Program-made: the position numbers and the translations under genes
The notes under the pieces: model-generated
Databases searched by the model: none
What the model saw: only the letters and a program-made list of their open reading frames with translations
What the model was told of the DNA's origin: nothing
Part shown: piece by piece, positions 1-10,447 of the stretch
Layout of the letters: every line of letters starts with the position of its first letter
Numbering within the stretch: the stretch's first letter is position 1
Origin: Prorocentrum cordatum
Taxonomy: Eukaryota; Sar; Dinophyceae; Prorocentrales; Prorocentraceae
Direction: 5' to 3'
Assembly: GCA_963575745.1 (NCBI GenBank)
Contig: CAUYUJ010014328.1
Location: 351,343-415,342 of the forward strand
DNA: 64,000 bases

Positions 1-345
1 CCAACCGCTCACGTACTTGGTGGATGGAGCTCGGTAGAAGTCGACCAACTCACCTGGCTTGCAGTCTGGGGTCTGGCCTGCGACTCTGGCGTTGGTCCTG
101 GAGGCTCGGTTGATACGAGAGATGGCCGAGGATTCTGCGAGTCGTTGCAGCGCGATCTCCCTCTCTTTCAGCTGGCGCGAGTTGCGGGCCACTCCTGCTG
201 CGTCGCCCGGGAGTGCGAACATGTCCGGCAACGTCCGCGGTCGCCATCAAAATCGCGCGTTGCACGGTGTTGCACCTCCATAGGATATGAGAGTTGCCTG
301 CAAACGCTGCCTCAGATGGTGGGTCGGGCATGCTGACCCCCAGCC
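1..345 (-). pseudogene. Copia-type retrotransposon integrase, C-terminal fragment
   Basis: Read on the minus strand, the frame gives an alanine-rich stretch, YGGATPCNARF, a stop, RPRTLPDMFALPGDAAG, a helical LKEREIALQRLAESSA segment and GELVDFYRAP...SGW. This order, ending in a G-[DE]-LVD[FY]-x-R-P-P/A-S-T-K block, is that of the region after the catalytic core of Ty1/copia integrases in dinoflagellate elements. One in-frame stop lies after NARF and a frame change lies near 320. The reading runs off the window edge, so the rest of pol may continue outside. It directly abuts a gag fragment, so protease and the integrase core are missing. The family call is from memory of motif order, not a search. 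Confidence 0.6.
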
Positions 346-351
346 CGTCAC

Positions 352-600
352 GCCGATTCGCGGGTTGCTTGGAGGCGCGACTCCTCGCCCAGTGGGCCGA
401 ACTGCGCGGCAAGGTTCGCGATGTGGTAGGTCACGGCGGCTTCTGGTTGGCCGTTGACCACGCCTTCTTTCGTCATCTCTGCGAGCGGCCCCACCGAGGT
501 CGAGGATGACTGCAGCGCATTGTTGAGCGCTGTCCATGTCAGCGGCTAGCACGAGCCAGTCGAGCAAGTCCTGTACCCAGTGGCGGAAAGGATACACGGA
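352..600 (-). pseudogene. Copia-type retrotransposon gag fragment
   Basis: The minus strand reads VYPFRHWVQDLLDWLVLA, then ADMDSAQQCAAVILDLGGAAR and, after one extra base near 480, EMTKEGVVNGQPEAAVTYHIANL followed by FGPLGEESRLQATRESA and a stop. The helical pattern (aromatic-rich first helix, QQCAA helix, GAARE, VNGQ, a PLGEE-SRLQA helix) matches the capsid-like gag of dinoflagellate copia elements. The single-base insertion and the stop make it non-functional. Gag is joined almost directly to integrase C-terminal sequence at about 345-350, so the copy has lost most of pol by internal deletion. Confidence 0.6.
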
Positions 601-1384
601 CTCGCGCTCGGAACCCATGAAGATGGCTGACGGGATGCGATGGCACCGCGGCCGCCGCCGCCCTGTGGACTGGCCCCACCAGGCACCATGACCGTGAGCC
701 AGAACAGGACGGCCACGAAAACCACGATGATGCTGCCAACGAGCGTCAAGATGGAGATCCTCCTCGCGAACGAACAACTGACCAAGATGATGTCTGTGCA
801 GGCGCCTTGGGATTCGGCCCTGCGCAGGGACGAACGCCATGTCGAAAAGCGGGGCAGCCGTGATGATGCCGTTGTCAACCTCGGTCGAAGCCGAAGTCGG
901 TAAAACTTGCACATAGACTTGCAGTGTTCCACTCGGGTGGTGCGCTGTGCTCGAAGAAACAGGCAGCACTATCGCACACGTGCCGAAGCGCGGCGCTAGC
1001 CCAAGAAGGGGTCTCGCAATCATGCCCGACGCGAAGCTGCGGCCAGTGCCTGCGGGGTTGCGATGGGTCGAGGAACGTCGTGGCGCTCCTGTGGGCGATT
1101 CGCTCCTCATTGCGGTTGCGCCTTCTGCTGTTGCCCTCGCAGTCGCATCGGATGTCCTAGGCAAATTGCCACTTTACTTGCAAAGCAGCTATAAGCACAG
1201 GCTACTCAAGGAATGGAGAGTGGTACCGATGCGGAGATGGAAGTTCGTGCGAATGCGCGTCCACACCGCACTCGTCGCACGTTCCGTGGATCGCGATCGT
1301 TCCCAGCCCCGCTACCAACTAGAATTGCGGGGCTTGGGAACTGAACCAGAGAAAGCATGGCGGCAATCAGATGTAGTTTGAGGG
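601..1384. other. No supported gene; upstream flank of the copia remnant
   Basis: Several overlapping open frames exist on both strands but none has a recognisable domain. One minus-strand frame at about 640-800 encodes a strongly hydrophobic stretch (ISILTLVGSIIVVFVAVLFW) that looks like a membrane helix, but it is out of frame with gag and lacks conserved surroundings. It may be 5' sequence of the same retroelement. Confidence 0.3.
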
Positions 1385-1464
1385 CGGCTTTTACTATTCA
1401 TACAATAAGAAGATCTGCGTCGACGCTCGGGCCAAACAGCGGCGACCTCTCCTATTTGAGTCAG

Positions 1465-1535
1465 GGGGAGGAGGAGGAGGAGAGCGAGGAGGAGAGAGGG
1501 GAGGAAAAGGAGGGGAAGGAGGAGGGGGAGGACTG
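1465..1535. repeat. GGA-rich purine tract
   Basis: An imperfect GAGGAG/GGAGG purine run. It is followed (1555-1745) by short irregular ATCGAT/GATCGG-containing repeats and then GC-rich DNA to 2000 with no recognisable coding sequence. Confidence 0.7.
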
Positions 1536-2004
1536 TAGCGGTCAGCGCCAAATCGAAATATCGGATCGATCGGAACGTGCGTCGAGTCGGGCCCATCTGC
1601 ACGGAGACGGAATCGAATCGAATCGGCCGCGCCAGGATGCACATCACCGCCATGCAATCATCGAGCCGTTTCTGATCGCCAGAACATCGGAATCAAATCG
1701 GATCGATATCGACTCTGATCGATATTGAGTCTGATCGATCGGGTCGAAACGAACCCCGGGAGACGGAGGCGGAGGAAGTGGAGCCAGGGCATCCTCTCTG
1801 GGCGCGGGCGCCGGCGCCGGCTCCGGCGCCGGCCCCAAAGGAGGCCACTCGCTCTGGCCCGCCGCGGTCCACGCCTCGTCCACAGGGCGCAGGCCCTGCC
1901 GCGGGCACGCGGGCGCTCTGCTTCAGAAAAGCCGCCTGGATTCCAGAAGCGTCGATCCTTCAACCTCGGTCACTGTACCTCCTGCCACAGCCGGGCATGG
2001 CCAG

Positions 2005-2448
2005 AAGAACCTCCTCCTCCTCCTACTCCTCATCATCATCATCCTGCTCCTGCTCCTCCTTTTCCTCAAGCACCACCTCGACCCCCTCCTCCTCCTCCCC
2101 CTCCTCCTCCTCCTCCTCCTCTCTCCTCCTCCTCCTCCTCCTGCTCCTCTCCTGCTCATCCTTTCCTTCCTACTCCTTCTCCTTTTCCTCCTTCCTCTTC
2201 CTCATCCTCCTCCTCATCGTCCTCCTCATCGTCCTCCTCATCGTCCTCCTCATCCCCTTCCTCCTCCTCCTCCTCTCCTCCTCCCTCCTCCTCCTCCTCC
2301 TCCTCCTCCTCCTCTTGCTCCTGTCCTGCTCCTCCTTCCTTCCTACTCCTCCTCTTCCTCCTCCCTTCTCCTCCTCCACCTTCCTCCTCCTCCTCCTACC
2401 TCCTCCTCCCCTCCTCCTCCTCCTCCTCCTCCTCCTCCTCCTCCTCCT
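2005..2448. repeat. (TCC)n / (CTC)n microsatellite
   Basis: About 440 bp of nearly pure trinucleotide pyrimidine repeat with interruptions (TTCCTTC, CATCGT). All long open frames here encode only poly-Ser, poly-Leu, poly-Pro or, on the other strand, poly-Arg/Glu/Gly. They are repeat artefacts. Confidence 0.95.
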
Positions 2449-2552
2449 CATCATCCTCATCCTCATCATCATCGTCGTCGTCGTCATCATCATCATCAGC
2501 AGCATCATCATCATCAGCATATCAGCATCATCATCTCATCATCATCATCATC

Positions 2553-2631
<79 letters not shown>

Positions 2632-2635
2632 TCAT
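2449..2635. repeat. (CAT)n microsatellite
   Basis: ATC/CAT trinucleotide repeat with CATCGT, CAGCAT and CATCTC interruptions, pure over about 2550-2628. It sits between two TCC blocks and so forms a compound microsatellite. Confidence 0.95.
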
Positions 2636-2850
2636 CTTCCTCCTCTCTCCTCCTCCTCCTCCTCCTCCTCCTCCTCCTCTTCCTCCTCCTCCCTTCCTCC
2701 CCTCCTCCTCCTCCTCCTCCTCCTCCTCCTCCTCCTCCTCCTCCTCCTCCTCCTCCTCCTCCTTCTCCTCCTCCTCCTCCTCCTTTTCCTTTTCCTCCTC
2801 CTCCTCCTCCTCCTCCTCCTCCTGCTCTTCCTCCCCATCCTCCTGCACGC
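2636..2850. repeat. (TCC)n microsatellite, second block
   Basis: Continuation of the compound microsatellite in TCC phase, with CTT interruptions, ending at a TCC-poor flank near 2850. Confidence 0.95.
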
Positions 2851-3312
2851 TGCACCAATTTAGACAGGATGAACCGTAACGTCCGTGAATTTGGCCCCCT
2901 TTTCCCCCTCGTCGTTCTCCTCGTGGGACCCCGCCGCGTGCGGAATGGCGGTCCCAACGGCTCTAAAATTTCCCGCAGCCTGACCGTCCCTGCGCTCCCG
3001 GGCTGGCCTCATATTGAAGCCGCCCCGAAGAGTACGGTTCGGACAGAGGCGGTGGCGCCACCGGGTTTCGTGACGGGTTGCGCCAGGAAACCCACTAGTA
3101 CTGTTGGGAATTCGGTCGGTTTCCTGGAACTCGAAACTCAAAGTGGAGACCTCGAACCCCTCCCATCCCGCGGTCGGCAGGGGGAAGGAAAGAAAAAAAA
3201 AAACCTGGGAGGCAACTGGAGAAAACCACGACCGAACGACGGGACATCCTCCTCCCGCACCAGGCACGATGCAGGCCTGGGCGGTTGTGGCGTTTTTTTT
3301 TTTTCCAGGAAT
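2851..3312. other. Unique-looking DNA, no gene recognised
   Basis: Contains short A and T runs near 3190 and 3293. Open frames on both strands overlap and show no domain or coherent coding pattern. Confidence 0.4.
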
Positions 3313-3575
3313 GCAACCTAGGATTCATTACTGCGGATCCCCTTTGTTGAGGATCCCTGACTAACGACCCCCTAGTATGGAAACATTACTCAGGTTTCCT
3401 TGCGAAGGATTCATTTGGTAAGATTCCTTCCTGGGGACTCCATTCAGCAAGGATTCCTTACTGAGGTCCCAGAATACGGGTTTACGATCAGGCATTCCTC
3501 AGCAAGGATTCCCTCGTCAGGGATCCGTACGAAGGCTTCCTTATAAACGATCCCCTTGCTACTGTTGAAGATCCG
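3313..3575. repeat. Degenerate GGATTCC array, left part
   Basis: Irregular copies of a roughly 12-25 bp motif built around the near-palindrome AAGGATTCCTTA (for example near 3320, 3418, 3455 and 3506). Spacing is loose and every copy differs, as in an old, decayed minisatellite. It is interrupted at 3576 by a LINE insertion and resumes at 5572. Confidence 0.8.
3560..3575. repeat. Target-site duplication, left copy
   Basis: TACTGTTGAAGATCCG here matches TACTGTTGAAGATTCCG at 5572-5588 with one base difference. The two copies flank the LINE exactly, and the left copy is followed directly by the element's poly(A), seen as poly(T) on the plus strand. Confidence 0.85.
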
Positions 3576-5571
3576 TTTTTTTTATTTGCTCACATGGTTA
3601 GGCCCGTCGAGAATCAGTCGGGCGTAGCCGGAGGCAGCGTCCACCTCACGACGAGCTGCCGGGCGCGGGGCCACTTACGAGCCGACGCCTGCAGGGCAGC
3701 CCGAAAGAGGGCGGGCATCGAGCAGACCGCCGGGCCGGAGCTGAGCCGACGGTGCTCCAGGGCCGTTTTGGTCGCGTGTAACCCAAGCGCATGTCTCTGG
3801 AAACGGTCCCTGTCGGCACCGAGTCCGAAGAACTCAGCAAACGAATTGTGCGAAATGCCGAGGAAATTCCTGAACAAGGCCTTGACAAAGATGCAGCTGG
3901 CAATGTGCTCGAGTGCGTCCGTTGGACCTTGACAGAAATGGCATCGTCCAACACGCTGGAACCGGTGGTTTGTACACCAGCCGTTAAACCAAGTACAAAT
4001 GACGGCAAAGAGCAAAAAGGGGGGAGGGAGGAGCCACGAGCGTCTAGACAACGGCACGCGCTACGAACCGCCGAGCCCAAAGGGACAAGGCGGGCGGGCC
4101 AACGTTTGGCCCAGCGCTCACGGAGGAGATGTTCGAGATGCGGATGGCCACGTGCTGCGCGAATGTTCCGGTAGGCGCCGAACTGACCACGGTAGAGTAG
4201 GTCGGGAAGCCGGAGGCGTGGAAGTAAGTCTTCGGCAACCCTGGCGGCGCGTTCGAGGGCGCAGACGGCCGTGCGATCCAGCCACGGCCGAGATGGCGGG
4301 CGCGCTCGCTGCTCGTCGTGTAGTTGCAGGGCTCGTAGTTCACGGAGGTGTTCGCGCCAGCGTAGCCTGGAGGAGGATAATACACGTAGCTTGATCGCCA
4401 ACTCCATGTCCCGGAGCCTGTGGAAGGTAAGCGGCATGCCGACGAGGGTGTCCATGTGGTAGGCGGCGGAGGGAGGGGGCCAGTAGCGAGGTCCTCGTGT
4501 CAGCCGTTCTATTGCGCGGTCTTGAAGTGCAAGGAAATGCGGGGGGGCGTCACGTAGCTGGGCGATGTAGTAGAGGACGGGGAGGGCCTGGACGTCATGT
4601 AGTGTCATGGTAGCCGTGATGCCTTCATCAACTCGGAGTAGGTGGCGTGCACGATCACTGTGCTTAGTTTCTGCCGCCGCCCATTCCTGCTGGTAGGCCT
4701 CGGGGCCGATGTAGAAGCCGAGGTACTTGGCAGCGAGGGGCACCAAGAAGCCCGCCCAGAAGGGGAGGTGGTCCACGATGACCGTGCGAGCTCGCAGAAG
4801 ATCAGTCGTCCAGAGCGGCACGATGACACACTTGTCGCGCCGGATGTCCAGCGCCGCAATGCGGAACCACATGAGGAACAGCCGGGCGACAAGAGGCGCT
4901 TGAGCAACAAGTCGGTGAAGTACTACTGCAACGTTGTCGGCGTAGACGCGCACGCAAACCGAAGGGCCGACAGAGTCGGCAAGGGCAGCGATGAACGGGT
5001 CCATGGCGATGACAAACAAGGCAGTGCTGAATGGGCAACCCTGCTTAACTCCTGATCGAACCTCGAAGAGGGGGCGGGTAACGCCGTCGAACTTCCAGTG
5101 GTGGACGTTGTCCCGGTACAGCTCGCAGAGGGCAAGGATGATCGGCAAGGGGATGCCGATGTGCTCCAGGAGGAGCCACAGAAACCGCTGTGCCAGCGAC
5201 GGGAAGGCCGCCCCCGAAGTCGAAGAAGACGGCGGCGGGGTTCACGAGCTGCTCAGCACCTTCCGATAAAGACGAGCGTAGGGCGGCACGGAGTGCATGG
5301 GACTCGATGCCAACCACGTTCTGCAAGATGATGCGGTCGTGGATGAAGCCGCGCTGCTCAGGGCGAGCCCAATCCGGAACGGTGTTGAGCGCGAGCGCCA
5401 GGAGCTTGACATCCGTGTTGCTCAGGCTGAGCGGACGCAAATTCTTGGGGTGGCGGTGGAGGCCGTGGGTGGCGTCCGCCGGGTCGGTCTGCTTGGGGAT
5501 CAAGGCGAGGAGGGCGTGGTTGGCGTCGTCGGCGAGGAGGCGAGGCGAGGCGCAGTACCACTCATAAAGCG
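3576..5571 (-). mobile_element. 5'-truncated LINE (non-LTR retrotransposon) insertion
   Basis: A minus-strand insertion of about 2.0 kb. It is bounded by a 16/17-bp target-site duplication and has an A-rich 3' end (eight T on the plus strand at 3576-3583, then TATTTGC). It carries reverse-transcriptase sequence beginning abruptly at the 5' side, typical of incomplete target-primed reverse transcription. It lies inside the GGATTCC array, so it is younger than that array. The coding part is broken by at least two frameshifts and has an altered catalytic box, so this copy is dead. Confidence 0.88.
3614..5570 (-). pseudogene. LINE reverse transcriptase with C-terminal CCHC finger, frameshifted
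   Basis: Three minus-strand frames read in order. At 5570-5212: IPKQTDPADATHGLHRHPKN, RPLSLSN and GFIHDRIILQNVV (RT fingers/palm), then motif A FFDF. After a shift in a G run (5211-5215), the long frame gives FPSLAQRFLWLLL, the GVKQGCPFS motif B and the catalytic box YADN (4932-4945), then the thumb-like region to about 4030. After a second shift in a homopolymer near 4030, the tail holds a CX2CX7HX4C finger (CHFCQGPTDALEHIASC, 3893-3943). The usual box is YADD or FADD, so the second catalytic Asp is Asn here. No endonuclease domain remains, in line with 5' truncation. Confidence 0.88.
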
Positions 5572-5588
5572 TACTGTTGAAGATTCCG
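5572..5588. repeat. Target-site duplication, right copy
   Basis: TACTGTTGAAGATTCCG, matching 3560-3575 apart from one extra T. It marks the 5' end of the minus-strand LINE. Confidence 0.85.
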
Positions 5589-7050
5589 TATTATGGGCAC
5601 ATTACTCATGCCCCCATTATGGAGAAACCTTTTCTCCGGCTTCCTTACAAATAATACATTCGGTAAGATTCCTTACTGAGGACACCTTTAACGAGGATTC
5701 CTTACTGATGGTTCGCGAGTATAAATTTACGGACAAAGACTCCTCAGCAAGGATTCCCGAGTAAGGGAACCTTACGCATGGCTCCTTATCGAGAAAGTCC
5801 CTAGTCAGGATTCTTTCTTGCTGATTTCTTCACTAAGGACTCCAGCACAAGAGCTCCACACTACGGGAACGCTACTAACGACCCCCTGATAAGGAAAATA
5901 TGCTCAAACTTCCTTACAAAAGATCCATCACGTAATATTCCTTACTGAGGACACCTTTGACTGGAAGTCCTGTTCCTGCATGCGGATTTACGATCAAGGA
6001 CTCTTCACCAAGGACTCCCTCGTATTGAAACCTTACTAAGGAATTCTAACAAACGATTCCCAAATATGGCCTCGTTATTGTTGACTTCTTACCAATGATT
6101 TCCCCACTAGAAGTGCCTTACTTGGGATTCATTCTCCTGATTCCTTACGAAGGATCCCCCTGTACAGAATCCTCACGAGGACTTCTTTCTGTACCAAGGA
6201 CTCCCTGTTGAGGGGTCTCTTGCTAAGGAAGAGTAGCGAAGACCCCATTGACCAAGGATTCCCTAACCAGGATCCCTTCTTAAGTGTCCCTGACCAAAAA
6301 AACTCCTTACGAAAAGCTCGTAGTACGGGCCCGTGTCTCAGGAATCCTTGAAAAAGTGTTCTTTAAGCAACACTCCTTTTCCAAGTATTCCATGGAAAGG
6401 ACACCTTACTGAGGATAGCAATTCCTTACTCGGGGTTCCTTAACAAAAGGCTCACTGCCACCCATTCCTCCTCAATGGTTCCCAAGTAAGGAAACCGTAC
6501 GACGGGTCCGCCGCAAGGAGCTCGCATACGGATTCCATATTGAGGATTCCGTATTCAGGAGCCCTTCTTAAGGGTTCCGTATGCAGGATTCCTGATTAAG
6601 GGTTCCTTACGAAGGCTTTCGAACGCAGGATTCCTCCCTAAGAACTCTTTACTAAGGAACCCTTACCGAGGAGTCCCTACTAAGGGGCGCTACTAAAGAA
6701 TCTTTACTCAGGATCCCCGAATCAGAATCCGTTAGTGCGCACATTTTTCTGATTACGGATTACATATCAAAGGTTACGCACTACGTTTTTACAAGCAAGG
6801 ATTCCTTAGTGGGGATACCCTAGCAGGGAAACCTTGTTGTTCAGGGCTCCCGACTCTAAGGATTCCTGACGAAGGATTTCCATTAAGGATTCCTTACTAT
6901 GGACCCTCTGGTCATGATCCATTCCTTTCGAAGGTGTCCTTACGAAGGTGGCGATCGGAAGGGACCTGGGTTAAGGATCCAGCGGGATCTCGAATAATTC
7001 CTGGGCTTCGCAAGCATTCGTAAGGTCGCTAGGATTCCACTGGATTCCTG
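5572..7050. repeat. Degenerate GGATTCC array, right part
   Basis: About 1.5 kb of irregular copies of a motif with core AAGGATTCCTTACTGAGG and variants (GGTTCCTTA, GGACTCC, AGGATCCC), spaced 15-40 bp. There is no long open frame. It is the continuation of the array at 3313-3575; the same family recurs at 14880-15185 and 18085-19310. Confidence 0.85.
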
Positions 7051-7296
7051 TGGATTCCGACTGGATTGGGAGGGGGAAGAAACCGCTTGAGACATAAAAA
7101 AAACACTTTGTTTTCAGAAGAACTTCTAGGGAGAAGGGAGGCGCGTGTGTCCGATATCATAATTTATGTGTTTCGTTTATTTCGTTCGTTTCGTTTGCTG
7201 TTTTTTCGTGATTCGTTATTGCGACGTTTTTGTCCACGTTTTCGGCGAGGCGCTCAAAAACACCAAAACCGCCCGGGCCTGCCTGTTTTGTGCATG

Positions 7297-7432
7297 GCGC
7301 TCCTCCTCCTCCTCCTCCTCCTCCTCTTCCTTCTCCTCCTCCTCCTCCTCCTCCTCCTCCTCCTCCTCCTCCTCCTCCTCCTCCTCCTCCTCTTCCTCTT
7401 TCTTCCTCTTCCTCTCCTCCTCCTCCTCGAGG
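7297..7432. repeat. (TCC)n microsatellite
   Basis: CTC/TCC trinucleotide repeat with a few CTT interruptions. The flank at 7434-7453 is shared, inverted, with 11050-11070. Confidence 0.95.
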
Positions 7433-7433
7433 C

Positions 7434-7453
7434 CGGGGGATTGTGGAGCCCCT
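7434..7453 (+). repeat. Short flank shared in inverted orientation
   Basis: GGGGATTGTGGAGCCCCTCG next to a TCC tract. The reverse complement occurs at about 11048-11069, also next to a TCC tract. This suggests a dispersed element that carries a TCC microsatellite. Confidence 0.6.
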
Positions 7454-7574
7454 CGTCGTTTTCATACGGTCTTTATCGAATGAAACGCTCTTTCACCCTT
7501 AAACTTTGATTGTTGTTTGACATTTTTCTTTTCGCCGTGATCCCCTCATGCTAATATTTTCTCGTTCTAGTGTT

Positions 7575-7618
7575 CTCTCTCTTTGTCTCTCTCTCTCTCT
7601 CTCTCTTTGTCTATCTCC
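7575..7618. repeat. (CT)n microsatellite
   Basis: TCTC repeat with two TTTG interruptions, at the left edge of the composite satellite. Confidence 0.85.
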
Positions 7619-7639
7619 TGCACCAGGCCAATGCATGCC

Positions 7640-9605
7640 GATGCGATACAGGTCAATTTCCAACCAACACCAATGCCAATGCAATGCCAATAGGGGGGAT
7701 CCTTTCGTTCGGTGGATTTCAATAAGAATACTTTGTGGATGATGTCATTGCGGATCCTTCTTCGGAGGATTTCAATAGCAATGCTTATGTGTAGGATTTC
7801 GATAGGGATCCTCATGGGGAGAGTTCCACTAGGAATCCTTCATGTGGGAGGATTCAATCGGAATCGTTCTTGTGGAGGGTTTCAGTAGGAATCCGTCTGC
7901 GGAGGGAGCCACTAGGACTCGCCAGCGCAATGCCTACGCAATGTCAAAGCTTTGCCATCGCAGTGCCAAACCAATTCCAGAGCGATCCCAATTCAATGCC
8001 AATGCAATGCCAATGGGGCGATCCTTTCGTTCGGTGGATTTCGATAAGAATACTTTGTGGATGATGTCGTTACGAATCCTTCTTCGGAGGATTTCCATAG
8101 CAATGCTTATGTGTAGGGTTTCGATTGGGATCCTCATGTGGAGGGTTTCGCTAGGAATCCTTCATGTGGGAGGATTCAATGGGAATCTTTCTTGTGGAGG
8201 GTTTCAGTAGTCTGCGGAGGGAGCCATTAGGACTCGCCAGCGCAATGCCAACGCAATGCCAAAGCTTTGCCATCGCAGTGCCAAACCAATTCCAAGGCGA
8301 TCCCAGTTCAATGCCAATGCAATGCCAATGGGGGGTATCCTTTGTGGTAGATTCCAAAAGGAATCCTTCCGTGGGGGGGGCTCAGTATGATTATTTTATG
8401 TGGGGGGGGGGGCTTTCAAAAGTATCCCGTCTTGTGGAAGGTAAGGGATCCTTCTGTGGTGGGAGCCATTCGAACTCGCCAGCGCAATGCCGAAGCAGTG
8501 CCAACGCAATGCCAAACCAATGCCAATGCAATGCCAATGGTGGGGAATCCTTTGTGGTAGATTTCAATAGCACTCCTTCTAAGAACCTTCCTTCGGGGGA
8601 TTTCAGTAGGAAACCTTCTATGGAGGGCTTCGCATGGAACCATTCTGTTGAGGGTTTCAATTTGAATCCTTCTTATGGGGGGCTTCAATAGGCATCCTTT
8701 TTGTGGGGGTGTTCAGTAGGAATCCTTCTGTGCAGCGTTCGAGTAGGACTCGCCAGCGCACTGTCAACGCAATGCCAACGCACTGCTAACGCACTGCCAT
8801 CGCAATGCCAATGCAATGCCAATGCGATGCCAAACCGTTGCCAAACCAATGCCAATGCAATGCAGATGGCGGGACTCCTGTCTTCCAACAGATTTCAGTA
8901 GGAATCCTTATGTGGATGATTTGGTTACGAATCCTGCTTCGGAGGATTTCGATAGGAATCCTCCCGTGGAGGGTTTCGATTGGGATCTTTCTGTGGGGGG
9001 CTTCACTTTGAATCCTGCATGTGGGGGCTTTCAAAAAGGATCCCTACTTGTGCAAGGTCTTCATAGGAATCCTTCTGTGGGGGGGCCATTCGAACTCGCC
9101 AGCGCAATGCCAACGCAATACCAACGCAATGCCAAACCAATGCCAAAGCGATCCCAATTCAATGCCAATGCAGTGCCAATTGGGGAAATCGTTTGCGGTC
9201 GGGTTCAAGAAGAATCCTTGTATGGAGGGCTTCGGATGGAATCCTTCCGTGAGTGAGTTCAATGTGAACCCTTCTTGTGGGATGCTTCAATCGGAATCCT
9301 TCTTGTGGGGGGTTCAACAGAAATCATTCTGCGAAGGGGGGTGTTGGAACTCGCCAGCGCAATGCCAGCGCAGCGCCACCGCAGTGCCAACGCAATGCCA
9401 CACCAATGCCAAAGCGACCCCAACCAAATACCAATGCACTGCCAATGGGGGAAATCCTTTGAGGTAGATTTCAATAGGAATCCTTATGTGGAGGGTTTTG
9501 CATGGAATCCTTCTGTGGAGGGTTTCAATCGGAGTCCTTCTCGTAGAAGGTTTCGATCGGAGTCCTTCTGTGGAGGGTTCCAGTAGGACTCGCCAGCGCT
9601 CTGAT
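7640..9605. repeat. Composite higher-order satellite
   Basis: Two sub-repeats alternate. One is a block of about 30-bp units resembling GGATTTCGATAGGAATCC plus TTCTGTGGAGG. The other is a block of short GCCAACGCAAT/GCCAATGCAAT units. The boundary word GACTCGCCAGCGC (or GAACTCGCC) recurs near 7916, 8231, 8472, 8748, 9092, 9347 and 9588, giving higher-order units of about 240-345 bp. The first two units are the most alike (period near 320). The sub-repeats keep both strands largely stop-free, so the several open frames of 60-175 codons are side effects. Confidence 0.85.
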
Positions 9606-9974
9606 AATGCCTGATGCGCTATTTAAGGATGATCATTGCGATGGTGCAGTAGATGTGCCAACGGGGCGCTTTGATAGGTGTGTTGTAATTAGTTGCAGCT
9701 GTGGTTTCATGGTGGGCGCCATGAATTGTTCGGGTGTTTAGCTCTGGCGCGGGCTTAGGGCTGACTAACGCGCAGGTGCAGCATATGTGCCAACGCGACT
9801 CTAGCTTTATGTACTTTACTGCAACGTGGAGTATAATACTCCATAGATGGTGCATTAGATGTGCCAGCGGGGCGCTTTGATAGTGCGTGGTGCGCTATTT
9901 GGGGATGGTCTTTGCGATGATACACTAGATGTGCCACTGGGGCGCTTTTCGCGTTATTTACATTATTTCAGCGT
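9606..9974. repeat. Imperfect tandem repeats
   Basis: A segment containing GCGCTATTT, GGATG, TTGCGATG, TAGATGTGCCA and GGGGCGCTTT occurs at about 9615-9675 and 9890-9950, with a partial copy at 9845-9885. A related piece (CTTTATGTACTTTACTGCAACG) precedes the 473-bp duplication. No gene seen. Confidence 0.6.
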
Positions 9975-10447
9975 GGCTTTAGACTTATGTACTTTCCTTC
10001 AGCGCGGTGTATTGTACTCCAACACTTATGCGAGATCTGATTGTTCATGCGTCGTTTAAAAAGTCTTCTCGTTCCCTCCACTTCCTCCTTACCTCTCCCC
10101 CTCCCTCCCCCCTCATGCTCCGCGCTGCCCCCCTGGCCGTCGGCTCCTCGCGGCCCGATGGGCCCCGTGCCACTCGGGCTCCGACGGTGGAGGAGGGGGA
10201 GAGGTAGGAGAAGGAGGAGGAGGAAGAGAGGAGGAGGAGGAGGAGGAGGAGAGGAGGAGGAGGACGAGGAGAAGGATGAGGAGGAGGAGGAGGAGGGAGG
10301 AGAGGATTTTCATCCCCCCCCCCCCGAAAAAAAAAAAATAAAAAAAAGAGGCGGATCCGCCCAGTTTTTTTTTTTTTTTTTTTTTTTCGGGGGGGGGGGG
10401 GGGGAGGGGGCCAAACAACGAAAATGGTATTGTTCCTTTTGGAGGAG
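9975..10447 (+). repeat. 473-bp tandem duplication, copy 1
   Basis: Starts with GGCTTTAGACTTATGTACTT and holds a GC-rich segment, a GGA tract, and runs of C, A, T and G. The whole segment is repeated at 10448 with only small length differences in the homopolymers and GGA tract. Confidence 0.9.

Noticed and set aside
1725-2879. Plus-strand frames of 361-384 codons
   Set aside because: They encode poly-Ser, poly-Leu, poly-Ile and poly-Pro from TCC and CAT microsatellites; no domain.
7842-9586. Open frames of 100-175 codons across the composite satellite
   Set aside because: The frames follow sub-repeats close to multiples of three and are open on both strands; peptide repeats mirror DNA repeats.
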